Positions 37,394 through 45,920 are shown, counted from the first letter of the stretch. The stretch: DNA of 64,000 bases from Dysgonomonas sp. Marseille-P4677 (GCF_016652235.1 NZ_JAEPKU010000001.1:35062-99061), one strand, 5' to 3'. Notes: generated from the letters alone by a model not told the origin. Made by a program: numbers and translations.

Positions 37394-38581
37394 TTAAGCA
37401 GTAATTTCTGTAATCTGACCAGCACCTACTGTACGTCCACCTTCGCGGATAGCGAAACGAAGACCTACGTTACAAGCTACTGGGTAGATAAGTTCTACGT
37501 TGATAGTGATGTTGTCACCAGGCATAACCATATCTGTTCCTTCAGGAAGAGTGATTTCACCAGTAACGTCAAGAGTACGTAGGTAGAACTGAGGACGATA
37601 TTTGTTGTGGAATGGAGTGTGACGTCCACCTTCTTCTTTCTTCAAGATATAAACCTCAGCTTTGAATTGAGTGTGAGGAGTAATTTTACCTGGGTGGCAA
37701 ATTACCATACCACGTTTGATATCATCTTTGTCGATACCACGAAGAAGCAAACCTACGTTGTCTCCAGCTTGTCCTTCATCAAGTATCTTACGGAACATTT
37801 CAACACCAGTTACAACTGATTTCTTGTTAGTTGCACCAAGACCAATGATTTGAACCTCTTCTGATGTTTTGATGATACCTGTTTCGATACGACCTGTTGC
37901 TACTGTACCACGACCTGTGATAGAGAACACGTCTTCAACTGGCATCAAGAATGGTTTATCAACATCACGTGGAGGAAGTGGAATCCAAGTATCCACAGCG
38001 TTCATAAGTTCCATTACTTGGCTAACCCAAGGCTCAACGCCATTAAGTGCTCCAAGAGCAGATCCACGAATAACAGGAGTATTGTCGCCGTCGAACTCAT
38101 AGAATGAAAGAAGTTCTCTCATTTCTAGTTCAACTAATTCTAACATTTCTTCGTCTTCAACGATATCACATTTGTTCATGAAAACAACCAATCTTGGAAC
38201 GTTTACCTGACGTGCAAGAAGGATGTGCTCGCGAGTTTGAGGCATCGGACCATCAGTAGCAGCAACTACGATAATAGCACCGTCCATCTGAGCAGCACCA
38301 GTAACCATGTTCTTTACGTAGTCCGCGTGACCAGGACAGTCAACGTGTGCGTAGTGACGGTTAGCTGTTTCGTATTCAACGTGTGATGTATTAATTGTTA
38401 TACCACGTTCTTTTTCTTCTGGAGCATTGTCAATTTTATCGAAATCAATTGCTTGAGAAAGACCTTTGGAAGCCAGTACTTTTGTGATAGCAGCAGTCAA
38501 GGTAGTTTTACCGTGGTCAACGTGACCGATAGTACCGATGTTAACATGCGGTTTCGACCGGTTAAAATGTTCTTTTGCCAT
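37394..38581 (-). CDS. tuf: Elongation factor Tu
   Basis: 395 residues. GTPase motifs GHVDHGKTT (residues 19-27), DCPGHADY (near 81), NKCD (near 136) and the three-domain length are standard. It delivers aminoacyl-tRNA to the ribosome. It is embedded in a tRNA-Thr, tRNA-Thr, tuf, tRNA-Trp, secE, nusG string, so the tRNAs must be cut from a common precursor. Only one tuf copy is in the window. Confidence 0.98.
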   Translation of the reverse strand: MAKEHFNRSKPHVNIGTIGHVDHGKTTLTAAITKVLASKGLSQAIDFDKIDNAPEEKERGITINTSHVEYETANRHYAHVDCPGHADYVKNMVTGAAQMDGAIIVVAATDGPMPQTREHILLARQVNVPRLVVFMNKCDIVEDEEMLELVELEMRELLSFYEFDGDNTPVIRGSALGALNGVEPWVSQVMELMNAVDTWIPLPPRDVDKPFLMPVEDVFSITGRGTVATGRIETGIIKTSEEVQIIGLGATNKKSVVTGVEMFRKILDEGQAGDNVGLLLRGIDKDDIKRGMVICHPGKITPHTQFKAEVYILKKEEGGRHTPFHNKYRPQFYLRTLDVTGEITLPEGTDMVMPGDNITINVELIYPVACNVGLRFAIREGGRTVGAGQITEITA

Positions 38582-38651
38582 AATTAATCTTCTATTATAT
38601 TGGTTAATGTATATATTAAATTTTTGATAGAATCAATGCTTTTATCTATAG

Positions 38652-38723
<72 letters not shown>

Positions 38724-38872
38724 AAATTATCTTTACAATCAATTTTCAATAAATATGCACCTATTTTTTAATAATAGGTGTACTATTATTGAAAGCGAAA
38801 AAGATAGAAGTTTGAACTTTATGCCGACTGCTTTAATCTGCTTAGTCTACCGCTTCTAGTTCCCTATGTCTG
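38724..38872 (-). other. Spacer between two tRNA-Thr genes, possible decayed tRNA
   Basis: 149 bases with no intact gene, although other Bacteroidales usually carry tRNA-Tyr and tRNA-Gly in this interval (from memory of the gene order). The minus strand shows AAGCGGTAGACTA, a GCAGATTAAAGCAG block and a T-arm-like AAGTTCAAACTT, but these do not fold into a cloverleaf. A short hairpin CACCTATT/AATAGGTG is also present near 38758-38783. Confidence 0.3.
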
Positions 38873-38946
38873 AGCCTCTTGTCGGATTCGAACCAACGAC
38901 CCCGAGATTACAAATCACGTGCTCTGGCCAACTGAGCTAAAGAGGC
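38873..38946 (-). tRNA. tRNA-Thr (TGT)
   Basis: 74 bases. Perfect acceptor stem GCCTCTT/AAGAGGC, D loop AGTTGGCCAGAG, loop TTTGTAA with anticodon TGT, T arm GTTGG/CCGAC with TTCGAAT. The anticodon stem CGTGA/TCTCG has one T-T mismatch in the middle. First gene of the tRNA-tuf unit. Confidence 0.93.
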
Positions 38947-38998
38947 ATATATCTCTAATTTTATCGCTATTCTCTTATCTTTGAGAGCGAAACGGCGA

Positions 38999-39029
38999 CA
39001 AAATTAGAGATTATTTTTTAGAATAACAA
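38999..39029 (-). promoter_or_regulatory. Promoter of the tRNA-Thr/tuf/secE/nusG unit
   Basis: On the minus strand: TTG (39029-39027), 20 bases, TAATTTTG (39006-38999), 53 bases before the first tRNA. A 12-bp perfect inverted repeat (38951-38962 and 39000-39011) has one arm on the -7 box and the other just before the tRNA. Confidence 0.65.
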
Positions 39030-39123
39030 TACTTTGCGTGTTTATTTTTTAGTTGTTACTCCTTTTGGTTTGTAATTCATTGATTCTATATGAAATAAGC
39101 GTCTCTTTTTTTGCTCGCTAGCC

Positions 39124-39423
39124 TTATTTAGCAAGGCTTTTTTCTTTTACTTTTAGTATTTGTTTTTCTAATGCTTCGATGTTTTGCATCACGGCCTCTT
39201 CAAAGCTATCGGCTGTTTTGTTTGCAAAAAGCTCTCCGCTTTTAATGTTTAGTTTGATTGAAGCTTCTTTATTATTAGCAACTTCAGGTTTTGTAACTTT
39301 AAGTATAACTTCTGCATCTACGATAAGATCTGAGAATTTATCTAATTTCGATAATTTCTTTTCGATAAATTCTTTTAGCTGGGTACTTGCGTCAAAGTGT
39401 ACAGATTGAATTACAATATTCAT
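39124..39423 (-). CDS. hpf: Ribosome hibernation-promoting factor, short form
   Basis: 99 residues, the short HPF/YfiA type lacking the long-form C-terminal dimerisation domain. The beta-alpha-beta start (MNIVIQSVHFDASTQLKEFIEKKLSKLDKF) and the helix EEAVMQNIEALEKQILKVK match the family. It binds the 30S decoding region in slow growth. It is the third gene of rpsU-xerC-hpf and lies just upstream of the tuf unit, so translation capacity and hibernation genes are adjacent. Confidence 0.9.
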   Translation of the reverse strand: MNIVIQSVHFDASTQLKEFIEKKLSKLDKFSDLIVDAEVILKVTKPEVANNKEASIKLNIKSGELFANKTADSFEEAVMQNIEALEKQILKVKEKSLAK

Positions 39424-39441
39424 AATATTCCTCCTTTGCTT

Positions 39442-40329
39442 TTAAGCTCTTGGGTGAGCTTTGTTATAAATTTTCTTTAATTCTTCAAATGAAGTGTGAG
39501 TGTATATTTCTGTTGCCGCTAGGCTTGAGTGACCTAGTAGTTCTTTTACGGCGTTTATATCAGCTCCGTTGTTCAGCATGCTTGTGGCAAATGAATGTCT
39601 TAGTACATGGGGGCTCGTTTTAGATAGAGTCGGTATATGTTTCAGATTTTCTTCAATTATACGATGTACAAGCATGGGATATAGTTGTTTTCCGTTTTCT
39701 CGGACAAATAAGTAGCCTGTCGTATTTTCTACTTCTTTGTCTCTTATTGTAATATATTGTTCCAATAATGTTCTCATGCCATCGCTAAATGGTATAATCC
39801 GCTGTTTGTTTCGTTTTCCCGTTACTTGAATAGTTTCGTTACTAAAATCTACATCGGTATCTCTTAGTCCGATTAATTCTGCTCGTCGTATGCCTGTTGC
39901 ATAGAAAAGCTCAATCATTATTTGATTTCGAAGCGATTCGTAAGAGTCGTCGAAATTGGTATTGTCTAATATTTTGTCCATATCCGTGTTATTTATAAAC
40001 GCCGGAATAGGCTTTGGTGTTTTTGGGCCTGTTATTTTTTTTACAGGGTTAATTGAGATTTCGTTTATTCTGAGTAAGTATTTATAAAAAGATTTTAATG
40101 TACTGAGTTTTCGGTTGACAGATCGTGCTGATATTTTCGCTTCCATTAAAGATACTATCCATAGTCGGATAATATCGCTGTCTGCAGCTTTTATATCTAT
40201 TTCAGGAAAGTGTTCTTTCAGAAACTCGGAAAATTGTTGGAGGTCTGTAGAATAAGAAATCTCCGTATGTAAAGAAAAGTTCTTTTCATAACGGAGATAC
40301 TTTATATATTTCTCTATTAATAACATCAT
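39442..40329 (-). CDS. xerC: Tyrosine recombinase XerC/XerD-type
   Basis: 295 residues. The SAM-like N-terminal domain (YIKYLRYEKNFSLHTEISYSTDLQQF) is followed by the catalytic domain with Arg in ATGIRRAELIGL, His-x-x-Arg in SPHVLRHSFATSML, His in LLGHSSLAATEIY and the nucleophilic Tyr in EIYTHTS. The length, the rpsU/hpf context and the lack of any nearby attachment sites point to the chromosomal dimer-resolution recombinase rather than a mobile integrase. Whether it is the XerC or XerD partner cannot be told from sequence alone. FtsK, its activator, is at 5312-7810. Confidence 0.88.
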   Translation of the reverse strand: MMLLIEKYIKYLRYEKNFSLHTEISYSTDLQQFSEFLKEHFPEIDIKAADSDIIRLWIVSLMEAKISARSVNRKLSTLKSFYKYLLRINEISINPVKKITGPKTPKPIPAFINNTDMDKILDNTNFDDSYESLRNQIMIELFYATGIRRAELIGLRDTDVDFSNETIQVTGKRNKQRIIPFSDGMRTLLEQYITIRDKEVENTTGYLFVRENGKQLYPMLVHRIIEENLKHIPTLSKTSPHVLRHSFATSMLNNGADINAVKELLGHSSLAATEIYTHTSFEELKKIYNKAHPRA

Positions 40330-40389
40330 CTTTCCGAAGATTTATCCTGAATGACGAAGTTAATAATATTATATTGAAATGACAATAGC

Positions 40390-40584
40390 TTATGCTTCTT
40401 CCGAACGGTGCATTGCTTGCACGTATACGGCGTGTAGTTTTTGTGCTCTTTTTACTACAGATGGCTTGCGGAATTCTTGACGTCTTCTAAGTTCCTTAAC
40501 TACACCAGTTTTTTCGTATTTTCTTTTGAATTTCTTCAAGGCTTTTTCAATATTTTCGCCTTCTTTTAATGGAACAATGATCAT
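40390..40584 (-). CDS. rpsU: 30S ribosomal protein S21
   Basis: 64 residues, normal for bS21 (MIIVPLKEGENIEKALKKFKRKYEKTGVVKELRRRQEFRKPSVVK...). In Bacteroidota ribosomes bS21, with bS18 and bS6, is reported to cover the anti-Shine-Dalgarno end of 16S rRNA. The bases before this ATG are A/T only, with no SD. It heads the rpsU-xerC-hpf group and has a long structured leader. Confidence 0.96.
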   Translation of the reverse strand: MIIVPLKEGENIEKALKKFKRKYEKTGVVKELRRRQEFRKPSVVKRAQKLHAVYVQAMHRSEEA

Positions 40585-40803
40585 AATTATTTTTTTATTT
40601 TTTGTTTTAAATTCTAATTTTTTAAGGTGGGATTCCTATTTTCCCAATCTAAAGGATGTTTATTCAGGTTGCGGGTATAATCTTTCGAACGCCGCTATTA
40701 AAGCGGTATTAAGCAATTACTTAATATGTTTAGTTCAAAAGATCATCAAACCTCCCTTCTGTTTTCGGGCTGCAAATTTAGTGTTTAAAATATTAATCTC
40801 CAA
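40585..40803 (-). promoter_or_regulatory. rpsU promoter and long structured leader
   Basis: On the minus strand TTG (40803-40801), 20 bases, then TAAATTTG (40780-40773) form the promoter. A leader of about 180 bases follows, far longer than others here. It contains a hairpin CCGCT (40692-40696)/AGCGG (40702-40706) and, next to it, the near-palindrome TTAAGCAATTACTTAA. Possible site of bS21 autoregulation; this is inference. Confidence 0.5.
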
Positions 40804-40819
40804 GAATTTTTTGAAATTC

Positions 40820-41272
40820 TTATCCTCTTTTCATTCGGATATGTGGTATGCCGTCTTCAAGATATGGTTCTCCATAACTTATAAAACCGTGGCTTCTGTA
40901 AAAATTTTGTAAGTGTGCCTGAGCAGAAATTACTATTTCCTTTGAGCCGAATTCAGAGGCCTCTATTTCCAATGCTTTTTTCATCAGGTCGTGTCCATAC
41001 CCATATTTTCGAAATTCCTCAGCGACTATTACTCTTCCTAAGCTGCCTTCTCGATAGTAATCACCAGATCGGAATAAACGGCAATAAGCCATGAGTTCAT
41101 TGTCTATATAGCCATGTATATGTACGGCCTTTGGGTCGTTATAGTCGGTGTCGAGATAAGGTGCGTTCTGTTCTATGACAAATACCTTACATCTCAGATG
41201 TAGTATTGCATACAATTCGTCTGTTGTCAGACTCTTGAAGTCGTTGACTTTCCATGTTATTTCTTTTCTCAT
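40820..41272 (-). CDS. GNAT N-acetyltransferase (ElaA-like)
   Basis: 150 residues with the GNAT core: LGRVIVAEEFRKYGYGHDLMKKALE carries the acetyl-CoA motif (R-x-x-G-x-G/A variant) and SAQAHLQNFYRSHGFISYGEPYLEDGIPHIRM is the C-terminal part. The start ITWKVNDFKSLTTDELYAILHLRCKVFVIEQNAPY is characteristic of the ElaA subgroup. Substrate unknown. It is monocistronic, with a -7 box (41288-41295) giving a leader of only about 10 bases. Confidence 0.85.
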   Translation of the reverse strand: MRKEITWKVNDFKSLTTDELYAILHLRCKVFVIEQNAPYLDTDYNDPKAVHIHGYIDNELMAYCRLFRSGDYYREGSLGRVIVAEEFRKYGYGHDLMKKALEIEASEFGSKEIVISAQAHLQNFYRSHGFISYGEPYLEDGIPHIRMKRG

Positions 41273-41287
41273 TCCTTTTTATATAAG

Positions 41288-41295
41288 CAAATTTA
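41288..41295 (-). promoter_or_regulatory. -7 promoter box for the GNAT gene
   Basis: The minus strand reads TAAATTTG, 15 bases upstream of the start codon. Confidence 0.4.
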
Positions 41296-41380
41296 TGCTG
41301 GGTTTTGAGGTGCTCGTATATAGATCCGGATTTAAAGCCGTGCGAAGATAAATATTTTCTTCTATAAATACATATATGTA

Positions 41381-41412
41381 AAGACGGAGAAATAAGCTTA
41401 TTTCTCCGTCTT
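41381..41412 (-). terminator. Terminator of the dipeptidase operon
   Basis: A perfect 32-base palindrome (16-bp arms, AAGACGGAGAAATAAG and its complement), 25 bases past the dipeptidase stop. The real hairpin loop would be formed by the central AATAAGCTTATT. A/T-rich flanks on both sides. Confidence 0.75.
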
Positions 41413-41437
41413 AAAAATAATTCAGTTTTATAAATGT

Positions 41438-42520
41438 TTATAGGGCTTTTCTCATAAAACGGATCCAGTTTCCGGATGCTATTTTTTCAATATCGTTATC
41501 GGTATATCCTCTGTTTTTCAATAGTTGTGGGGTTTTTTGCAGGTCTGCTATTGTTTTCAGGTCATATGGGCATTGTTCTGTCCCAAAAGCGCCATCAAGG
41601 TCACTGCCTACAGCTGCATGATCTGAGTTTCCTGCAAGTTGACATATGCGGTCGATATTATTGATCATAATGTCCATGTTGCAGTTCATGCCTTGGGGGG
41701 TGGATGAACCACGTATCCAGTTTGGAACCATCATCCATGCATCGAGTGCAATCCCTATGACGGCGTCTCTTTCTATAAGAGCTTTAATCATATCGTCGCT
41801 GAATTGACGATTGTGGTCGACAAATGCGCGACAATTGTTATGGCTTGCCCATATATTTCCTTTATATATATCAAGTGCATGCCAGAAAGCATCGTCATTC
41901 AGGTGGGTTGCATCAAGAATCATATCGAGACGATCCATTTCTTTCAGAAGGTCTATCCCCATTTGGTTTAACCGTCCCGAAGAGTCGGTTCCGTTGGCGT
42001 ATCTTCCCGGACCGTAGTGAGCCGGACCTATTGCTCTTAAGCCGTAATTGTATGCTCTTTCTACATAACTTATGTTTACTATTGAATCTGCACCTTCTAA
42101 ACTTAGTATATAACCAATGGGTTTGCTATTATTTGGTTTGCCGTTCTTCCACAAAGCCAGATGCTCGTCAAGCTCAGTTTTGTTTCTGATCATTACCATT
42201 TGACCTTCCTCTTCCATTGCTCGATACCATGCAAGTTGGCCTTGCGTTTGTGCCCATGCCTGTTCGGGTGAATGCCATCCCGATCCGGGAAGATTGTTGT
42301 TTTTTTCTATAACGCGTCCTATTTGGGTGGCAACAACCAAGCCGATATTTCCGTTTCTTAACTCGGGTAATGTAGTGGTTGCTTTTGCTCTGTCGGGTTT
42401 GTCGGTCATTCCGGCTTCCTGTCGGTTGATTTCTTCTACAGGTTCGCGTAGGTCTCGATTCCATTCCAAAGCATTCATGCTAAGATCGAGATGAGCGTCT
42501 ACAAAAAATAGTTTAGACAT
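41438..42520 (-). CDS. Membrane-dipeptidase family (M19) metallopeptidase
   Basis: 360 residues, no signal peptide, so probably cytoplasmic. Zinc-ligand motifs of renal-dipeptidase-type enzymes are all present: DAHLD at residues 8-12, Glu in SLEGAD, His in ILDATHL, His in ASHNNCR, and Asp in VGSDLDG. M19 enzymes cleave dipeptides and tolerate D-residues at the C-terminal position. It is the last gene of an operon with a GntP permease, RidA and a D-amino-acid enzyme, which suggests it releases D-amino acids from dipeptides. Confidence 0.9.
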   Translation of the reverse strand: MSKLFFVDAHLDLSMNALEWNRDLREPVEEINRQEAGMTDKPDRAKATTTLPELRNGNIGLVVATQIGRVIEKNNNLPGSGWHSPEQAWAQTQGQLAWYRAMEEEGQMVMIRNKTELDEHLALWKNGKPNNSKPIGYILSLEGADSIVNISYVERAYNYGLRAIGPAHYGPGRYANGTDSSGRLNQMGIDLLKEMDRLDMILDATHLNDDAFWHALDIYKGNIWASHNNCRAFVDHNRQFSDDMIKALIERDAVIGIALDAWMMVPNWIRGSSTPQGMNCNMDIMINNIDRICQLAGNSDHAAVGSDLDGAFGTEQCPYDLKTIADLQKTPQLLKNRGYTDNDIEKIASGNWIRFMRKAL

Positions 42521-42530
42521 TTCTTAAGGC

Positions 42531-43634
42531 TTAATAGTTTATAAAACGGTTTCTAGCAATCACTTTCCATTCGTCGGTTTGCTTGTGATCATTTATGCAA
42601 TATGCTTTTTCGTATAGTGCTACAGTCGGACATATATGTACAGGTACTCCGTATAATACTCTTCCTATCTCGTACTGATTGCTGTCAGATATTTTCAGAA
42701 CGAGATGTTCTTCGCTTTGTGCAATAGGTTCCGCTTCGGGCGCATTCAGAAAGTGGACTCTGGGTAAAGGGTTTTCGGCAGCAATGGATTTGTGTCCTAA
42801 GTCGATACAGACATGATGCTTGTCAATAATGGAAATAACACGACTGATAACCAATGCTGCATAATGGAAAGGTAAATCGTGGAGCATATGTTTATATCCC
42901 CAATCCCAAAATACAAATGTACCCGGACTGCATTCGCAATTGTCACGGTGTATATGTGTAGGAAATGTGGGCGTTCCGCCCATGATCATTGTAAGGGGAT
43001 GTTTTGTCAGAAGTGATATTTCTTTATAAACCTTTTCGGTCAGAGCAAAAGACTTGTCTGCTTCCTTTTGTCTGTTATTAATGTTTTCGTCGTGTATATG
43101 GCCATCATAGCCATGGAGCCCATTAATTTTTAAGCAAGGAGATTCTAGTATTGTCTTTGCTAAAGCAACCGCATTTTCCGGTTGTACGCCCGTTCTGTTC
43201 ATCCCGATATTTAAGTCGATATAAATATTTAAAGAGATGTTCCTTTCTTTGCATAGGTTCGAAATGGTTCTGGCATTTACCTCATTGTCTATAAGGCATG
43301 AAAATGTTGTATCCGGATAGGCTTTTATCAAATTGAGAAATCTCAAGATTTTAGGGCCTACAGGTTGATATGCTAAAAGTATGTCGGGAGCATTGATTAT
43401 AGCAAGCATTTCTGCTTCAGCTATCGTAGCACATTTATATTTTGTAATTCCGGCTTTTTGCATCATTAAGCATACTTCGCTCATTTTATTTGTTTTTATA
43501 TGAGGGCGAAGTTTCTCACAGCCTCCGGCTATCTTTATTGCCAGGTCAATGTTTTCCCGCACTCTGTCAGGGTAGATGACGAGTGCAGGGGAGTCTATCC
43601 GGTCTATGTTTTCTATTTTATACCAATCAAGCAT
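42531..43634 (-). CDS. Fold-type III PLP enzyme, D-threonine aldolase / D-serine dehydratase-like
   Basis: 367 residues: an alanine-racemase-like TIM barrel followed by a metal-binding C-terminal domain. The PLP lysine is likely Lys47 in RPHIKTNK. His333 and Cys335 (VPVHICPT) match the His-x-Cys zinc pair of DSD1-type D-serine dehydratases, which also occurs in D-threonine aldolase relatives. Family members split D-threonine to glycine and acetaldehyde or deaminate D-serine to pyruvate. RidA next door would clear the aminoacrylate made by the second reaction, so I lean to D-serine dehydratase. Ten bases separate it from the dipeptidase gene. Confidence 0.82.
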   Translation of the reverse strand: MLDWYKIENIDRIDSPALVIYPDRVRENIDLAIKIAGGCEKLRPHIKTNKMSEVCLMMQKAGITKYKCATIAEAEMLAIINAPDILLAYQPVGPKILRFLNLIKAYPDTTFSCLIDNEVNARTISNLCKERNISLNIYIDLNIGMNRTGVQPENAVALAKTILESPCLKINGLHGYDGHIHDENINNRQKEADKSFALTEKVYKEISLLTKHPLTMIMGGTPTFPTHIHRDNCECSPGTFVFWDWGYKHMLHDLPFHYAALVISRVISIIDKHHVCIDLGHKSIAAENPLPRVHFLNAPEAEPIAQSEEHLVLKISDSNQYEIGRVLYGVPVHICPTVALYEKAYCINDHKQTDEWKVIARNRFINY

Positions 43635-43653
43635 AGTCAGGCATCTTAATTAT

Positions 43654-44124
43654 TTAATATAATTCGAATAAAGCTTCGATTTCTACAGGTATATTATCCG
43701 GTAGAGAGCCGAATCCTACAGCACTTCTTGTGCCTACTCCGTTTTCCTCTCCCCATACAGACGCGAATAGCTCGCTACATCCGTTAATGATATAAGGGTG
43801 TTTTTCGAAATCGGAGGTGCAGTTGACCATTCCGAGTACTTTTATTACTCGTTTTACCTTATTTAGGCTTCCTAGATTTGTTTTGATTGTAGAAAGCATT
43901 GTTAGTCCGACCTGACGAGCTGCAAGTTTTCCTTCTTCTTGAGTTATGTCGCGTCCAATACGTCCTATTATTAGAGATTTATCCTCCTGAACAGGTCCAT
44001 GTCCCGAAAGGTAAAGGTATTTGCCATCTATTACATATGGTTTGTAAACACCAACTGGGCTTGGAGCAGGAGGTAGTGTTAGACCTAATTTTTCAAATTG
44101 TTCGTCAGCGTTATAAGTATTCAT
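43654..44124 (-). CDS. RidA-family enamine/imine deaminase
   Basis: 156 residues, slightly longer than E. coli RidA. The conserved GTRSAVGFGSLPDNIPVEIEALFEL contains the catalytic Arg and the family Glu. RidA proteins hydrolyse reactive 2-aminoacrylate and related imines released by PLP enzymes. This member belongs to the longer YjgF-like group often found in catabolic operons. It lies 19 bases upstream of the D-amino-acid enzyme. Confidence 0.88.
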   Translation of the reverse strand: MNTYNADEQFEKLGLTLPPAPSPVGVYKPYVIDGKYLYLSGHGPVQEDKSLIIGRIGRDITQEEGKLAARQVGLTMLSTIKTNLGSLNKVKRVIKVLGMVNCTSDFEKHPYIINGCSELFASVWGEENGVGTRSAVGFGSLPDNIPVEIEALFELY

Positions 44125-44164
44125 AATTTTTTTATTTTGTTGATTAATAATTGATCTTCTTATT

Positions 44165-45484
44165 TTATATAATGACGCTAAGTAGTAATACTCCTAATAG
44201 TCCGACTATTGATACAATCGCTTCCATGACCGACCATGATTTTAATGTATCCTTCAGGCTTAAGTTGAAATATTCTTTAAACATCCAGAAGCCTGCATCG
44301 TTCACATGAGAAAACATAAGACTACCTGCACCCAAAGATAAAACCATCAGATTTGGGTTTACTCCCGTTTGTACAACCAGAGGCATGATCACTCCTGCGG
44401 CTGTGAGTGCGGCTACTGTAGCTGAGCCTACACAGCCTCTGATTATGGCGGCTATGAGCCATCCAAGAATAAGAGGATGTATGGGGAGTTGTTGCAACCC
44501 GTTTGCAAGATCGTTGCTGATTCCACTGTCTTCCATTATTTGTTTGAATATTCCAGCTCCTGCAATAATCAATAATATCATAGCTATATCCTTAACCGCA
44601 TTGCCATATATATCCATTACATCTTTAATGCTTCGTCCTTGCCGTATGCCTAATGTATAGGTTGCTATAATCAGAGCTATGAGCATTACGATAGAAGGTG
44701 CGCCGATGAATTCGATGATTGATGTAGCTTTTGGCTGCATTCCAGAGAATATAAAAGGAATGACCGTAACAATGATTAATAAAAAAACAGGTAGTGTTGC
44801 GCTGAGAAAGCTGTTAGCTTTGCCGGGTATTGAGTAGCTTTCATCGATTTCTTTTTGTTCGAACAGGGTTACAGGTCCTGATTTTATATTTTTCAGTGTT
44901 TTCGAAAATACTGGCCCGGCCAGAATAATGGCTGGTATTGCAACGGCAAGTCCGTAGATTAATGTCATACCTATATTGGCACTAAACATAGAAACAAGGG
45001 CTACCGGAGATGGGTGGGGCGGGAGAAATCCGTGTGTAACAGATAATGCGGCTAGCATGGGAAGTCCTATATATACTGCCGGAAGCTTGTATTTGTAAAC
45101 AATAGAGAATATTAGTGGCACAAGAAGTACGAATCCAATTCCGTAGAACAGAGGTATACCTACAATAAAGCCGGTTATCATCAATCCCCATTGAATATGC
45201 TTCGTGCCAAAAGCACTTACCATTACGTCGGCGATCTTTTGTGCGGCTCCGCTTTCTGCGACCAGTTTACCTAGCATAGCTCCCAAAACGATAATGAGGG
45301 TAAGATCTCCCATGATGCCTCCTATGCCTTTATTAACAGAAGATGGAAGATTTTCTAAAGGGATACCAAGAGCGATTCCTGCCAGTATTGAGACGATAAG
45401 AAATGATAAGAAAGCATTTACTTTGAAATAGGATATGAGTACAATTAGTAATGCAAGACTAAGAATAATAATTATAAAAGACAT
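44165..45484 (-). CDS. GntP-family permease
   Basis: 439 residues with about 12 membrane segments. The family loop HGFLPPHPSPVAL near residue 150 is clear, as is RGCVGSATVAALTAAG in the second half. GntP members import gluconate, D-glycerate or D-serine (DsdX). No sugar-acid kinase is present, whereas a D-amino-acid enzyme, RidA and a dipeptidase follow, so a D-serine/D-threonine or related substrate is more likely than gluconate. First gene of the operon. Confidence 0.88.
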   Translation of the reverse strand: MSFIIIILSLALLIVLISYFKVNAFLSFLIVSILAGIALGIPLENLPSSVNKGIGGIMGDLTLIIVLGAMLGKLVAESGAAQKIADVMVSAFGTKHIQWGLMITGFIVGIPLFYGIGFVLLVPLIFSIVYKYKLPAVYIGLPMLAALSVTHGFLPPHPSPVALVSMFSANIGMTLIYGLAVAIPAIILAGPVFSKTLKNIKSGPVTLFEQKEIDESYSIPGKANSFLSATLPVFLLIIVTVIPFIFSGMQPKATSIIEFIGAPSIVMLIALIIATYTLGIRQGRSIKDVMDIYGNAVKDIAMILLIIAGAGIFKQIMEDSGISNDLANGLQQLPIHPLILGWLIAAIIRGCVGSATVAALTAAGVIMPLVVQTGVNPNLMVLSLGAGSLMFSHVNDAGFWMFKEYFNLSLKDTLKSWSVMEAIVSIVGLLGVLLLSVII

Positions 45485-45813
45485 TTGTTTAAGGTTTTAT
45501 GTGTTTGATATACAATAAATAAAATGATATCGATAGTATATGTGCGTTTTTCTGTTTTTCAAAAATAGGAATTATCTTTTGTATAATTGTAGAAAAAAAG
45601 AGTAAATATTAAATGTCAAGTGTTAATTAACAATTAGGCTTTCCCGGTTTATGTTAATTGTTCTATGTGAAGCTTTATCTGTAGCTTTATCTGTAGATAT
45701 GCATTAATAAATATCCTGTGTTTTTATCTATATAATGGTTTTATTTTCCGAGGTTATTACTTTAATCAAAGAGTGGAATATTTGTTAGGAAAAGGAGAGA
45801 ATGTACAAAAAGA

Positions 45814-45841
45814 GTACAAGTTTGTCATCTTTTAATTAAAA
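45814..45841 (+). repeat. Repeated upstream element, copy 3
   Basis: GTACAAG-TTTGTCATC-TTTTAATTAAAA, 28 bases; differs from copy 4 at two positions and from copies 1-2 mainly at the first block. It lies 122 bases before the prfB start and 8 bases before a TACTTTTG box. Confidence 0.6.
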
Positions 45842-45912
45842 TGGTACAATACTTTTGACCTGTTAGGATGAAAATACTTATTATATATCTCATATAACTA
45901 GCAACTTATTTT

Positions 45913-45920
45913 TACCTTTG
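45913..45920 (+). promoter_or_regulatory. -7 promoter box for prfB
   Basis: TACCTTTG followed by CA, an exact TAnnTTTG match, 43 bases before the ATG at 45964. No TTTG at -33. Confidence 0.5.

Noticed and set aside
39442..40329. Tyrosine recombinase as a sign of a mobile element
   Set aside because: Housekeeping neighbours (rpsU, hpf), standard XerC/D length and no direct repeats, att sites or cargo.
40526..40912. 128-residue plus-strand frame over rpsU leader and GNAT end
   Set aside because: It runs antisense through rpsU and the GNAT gene and has no family features; a shadow frame.
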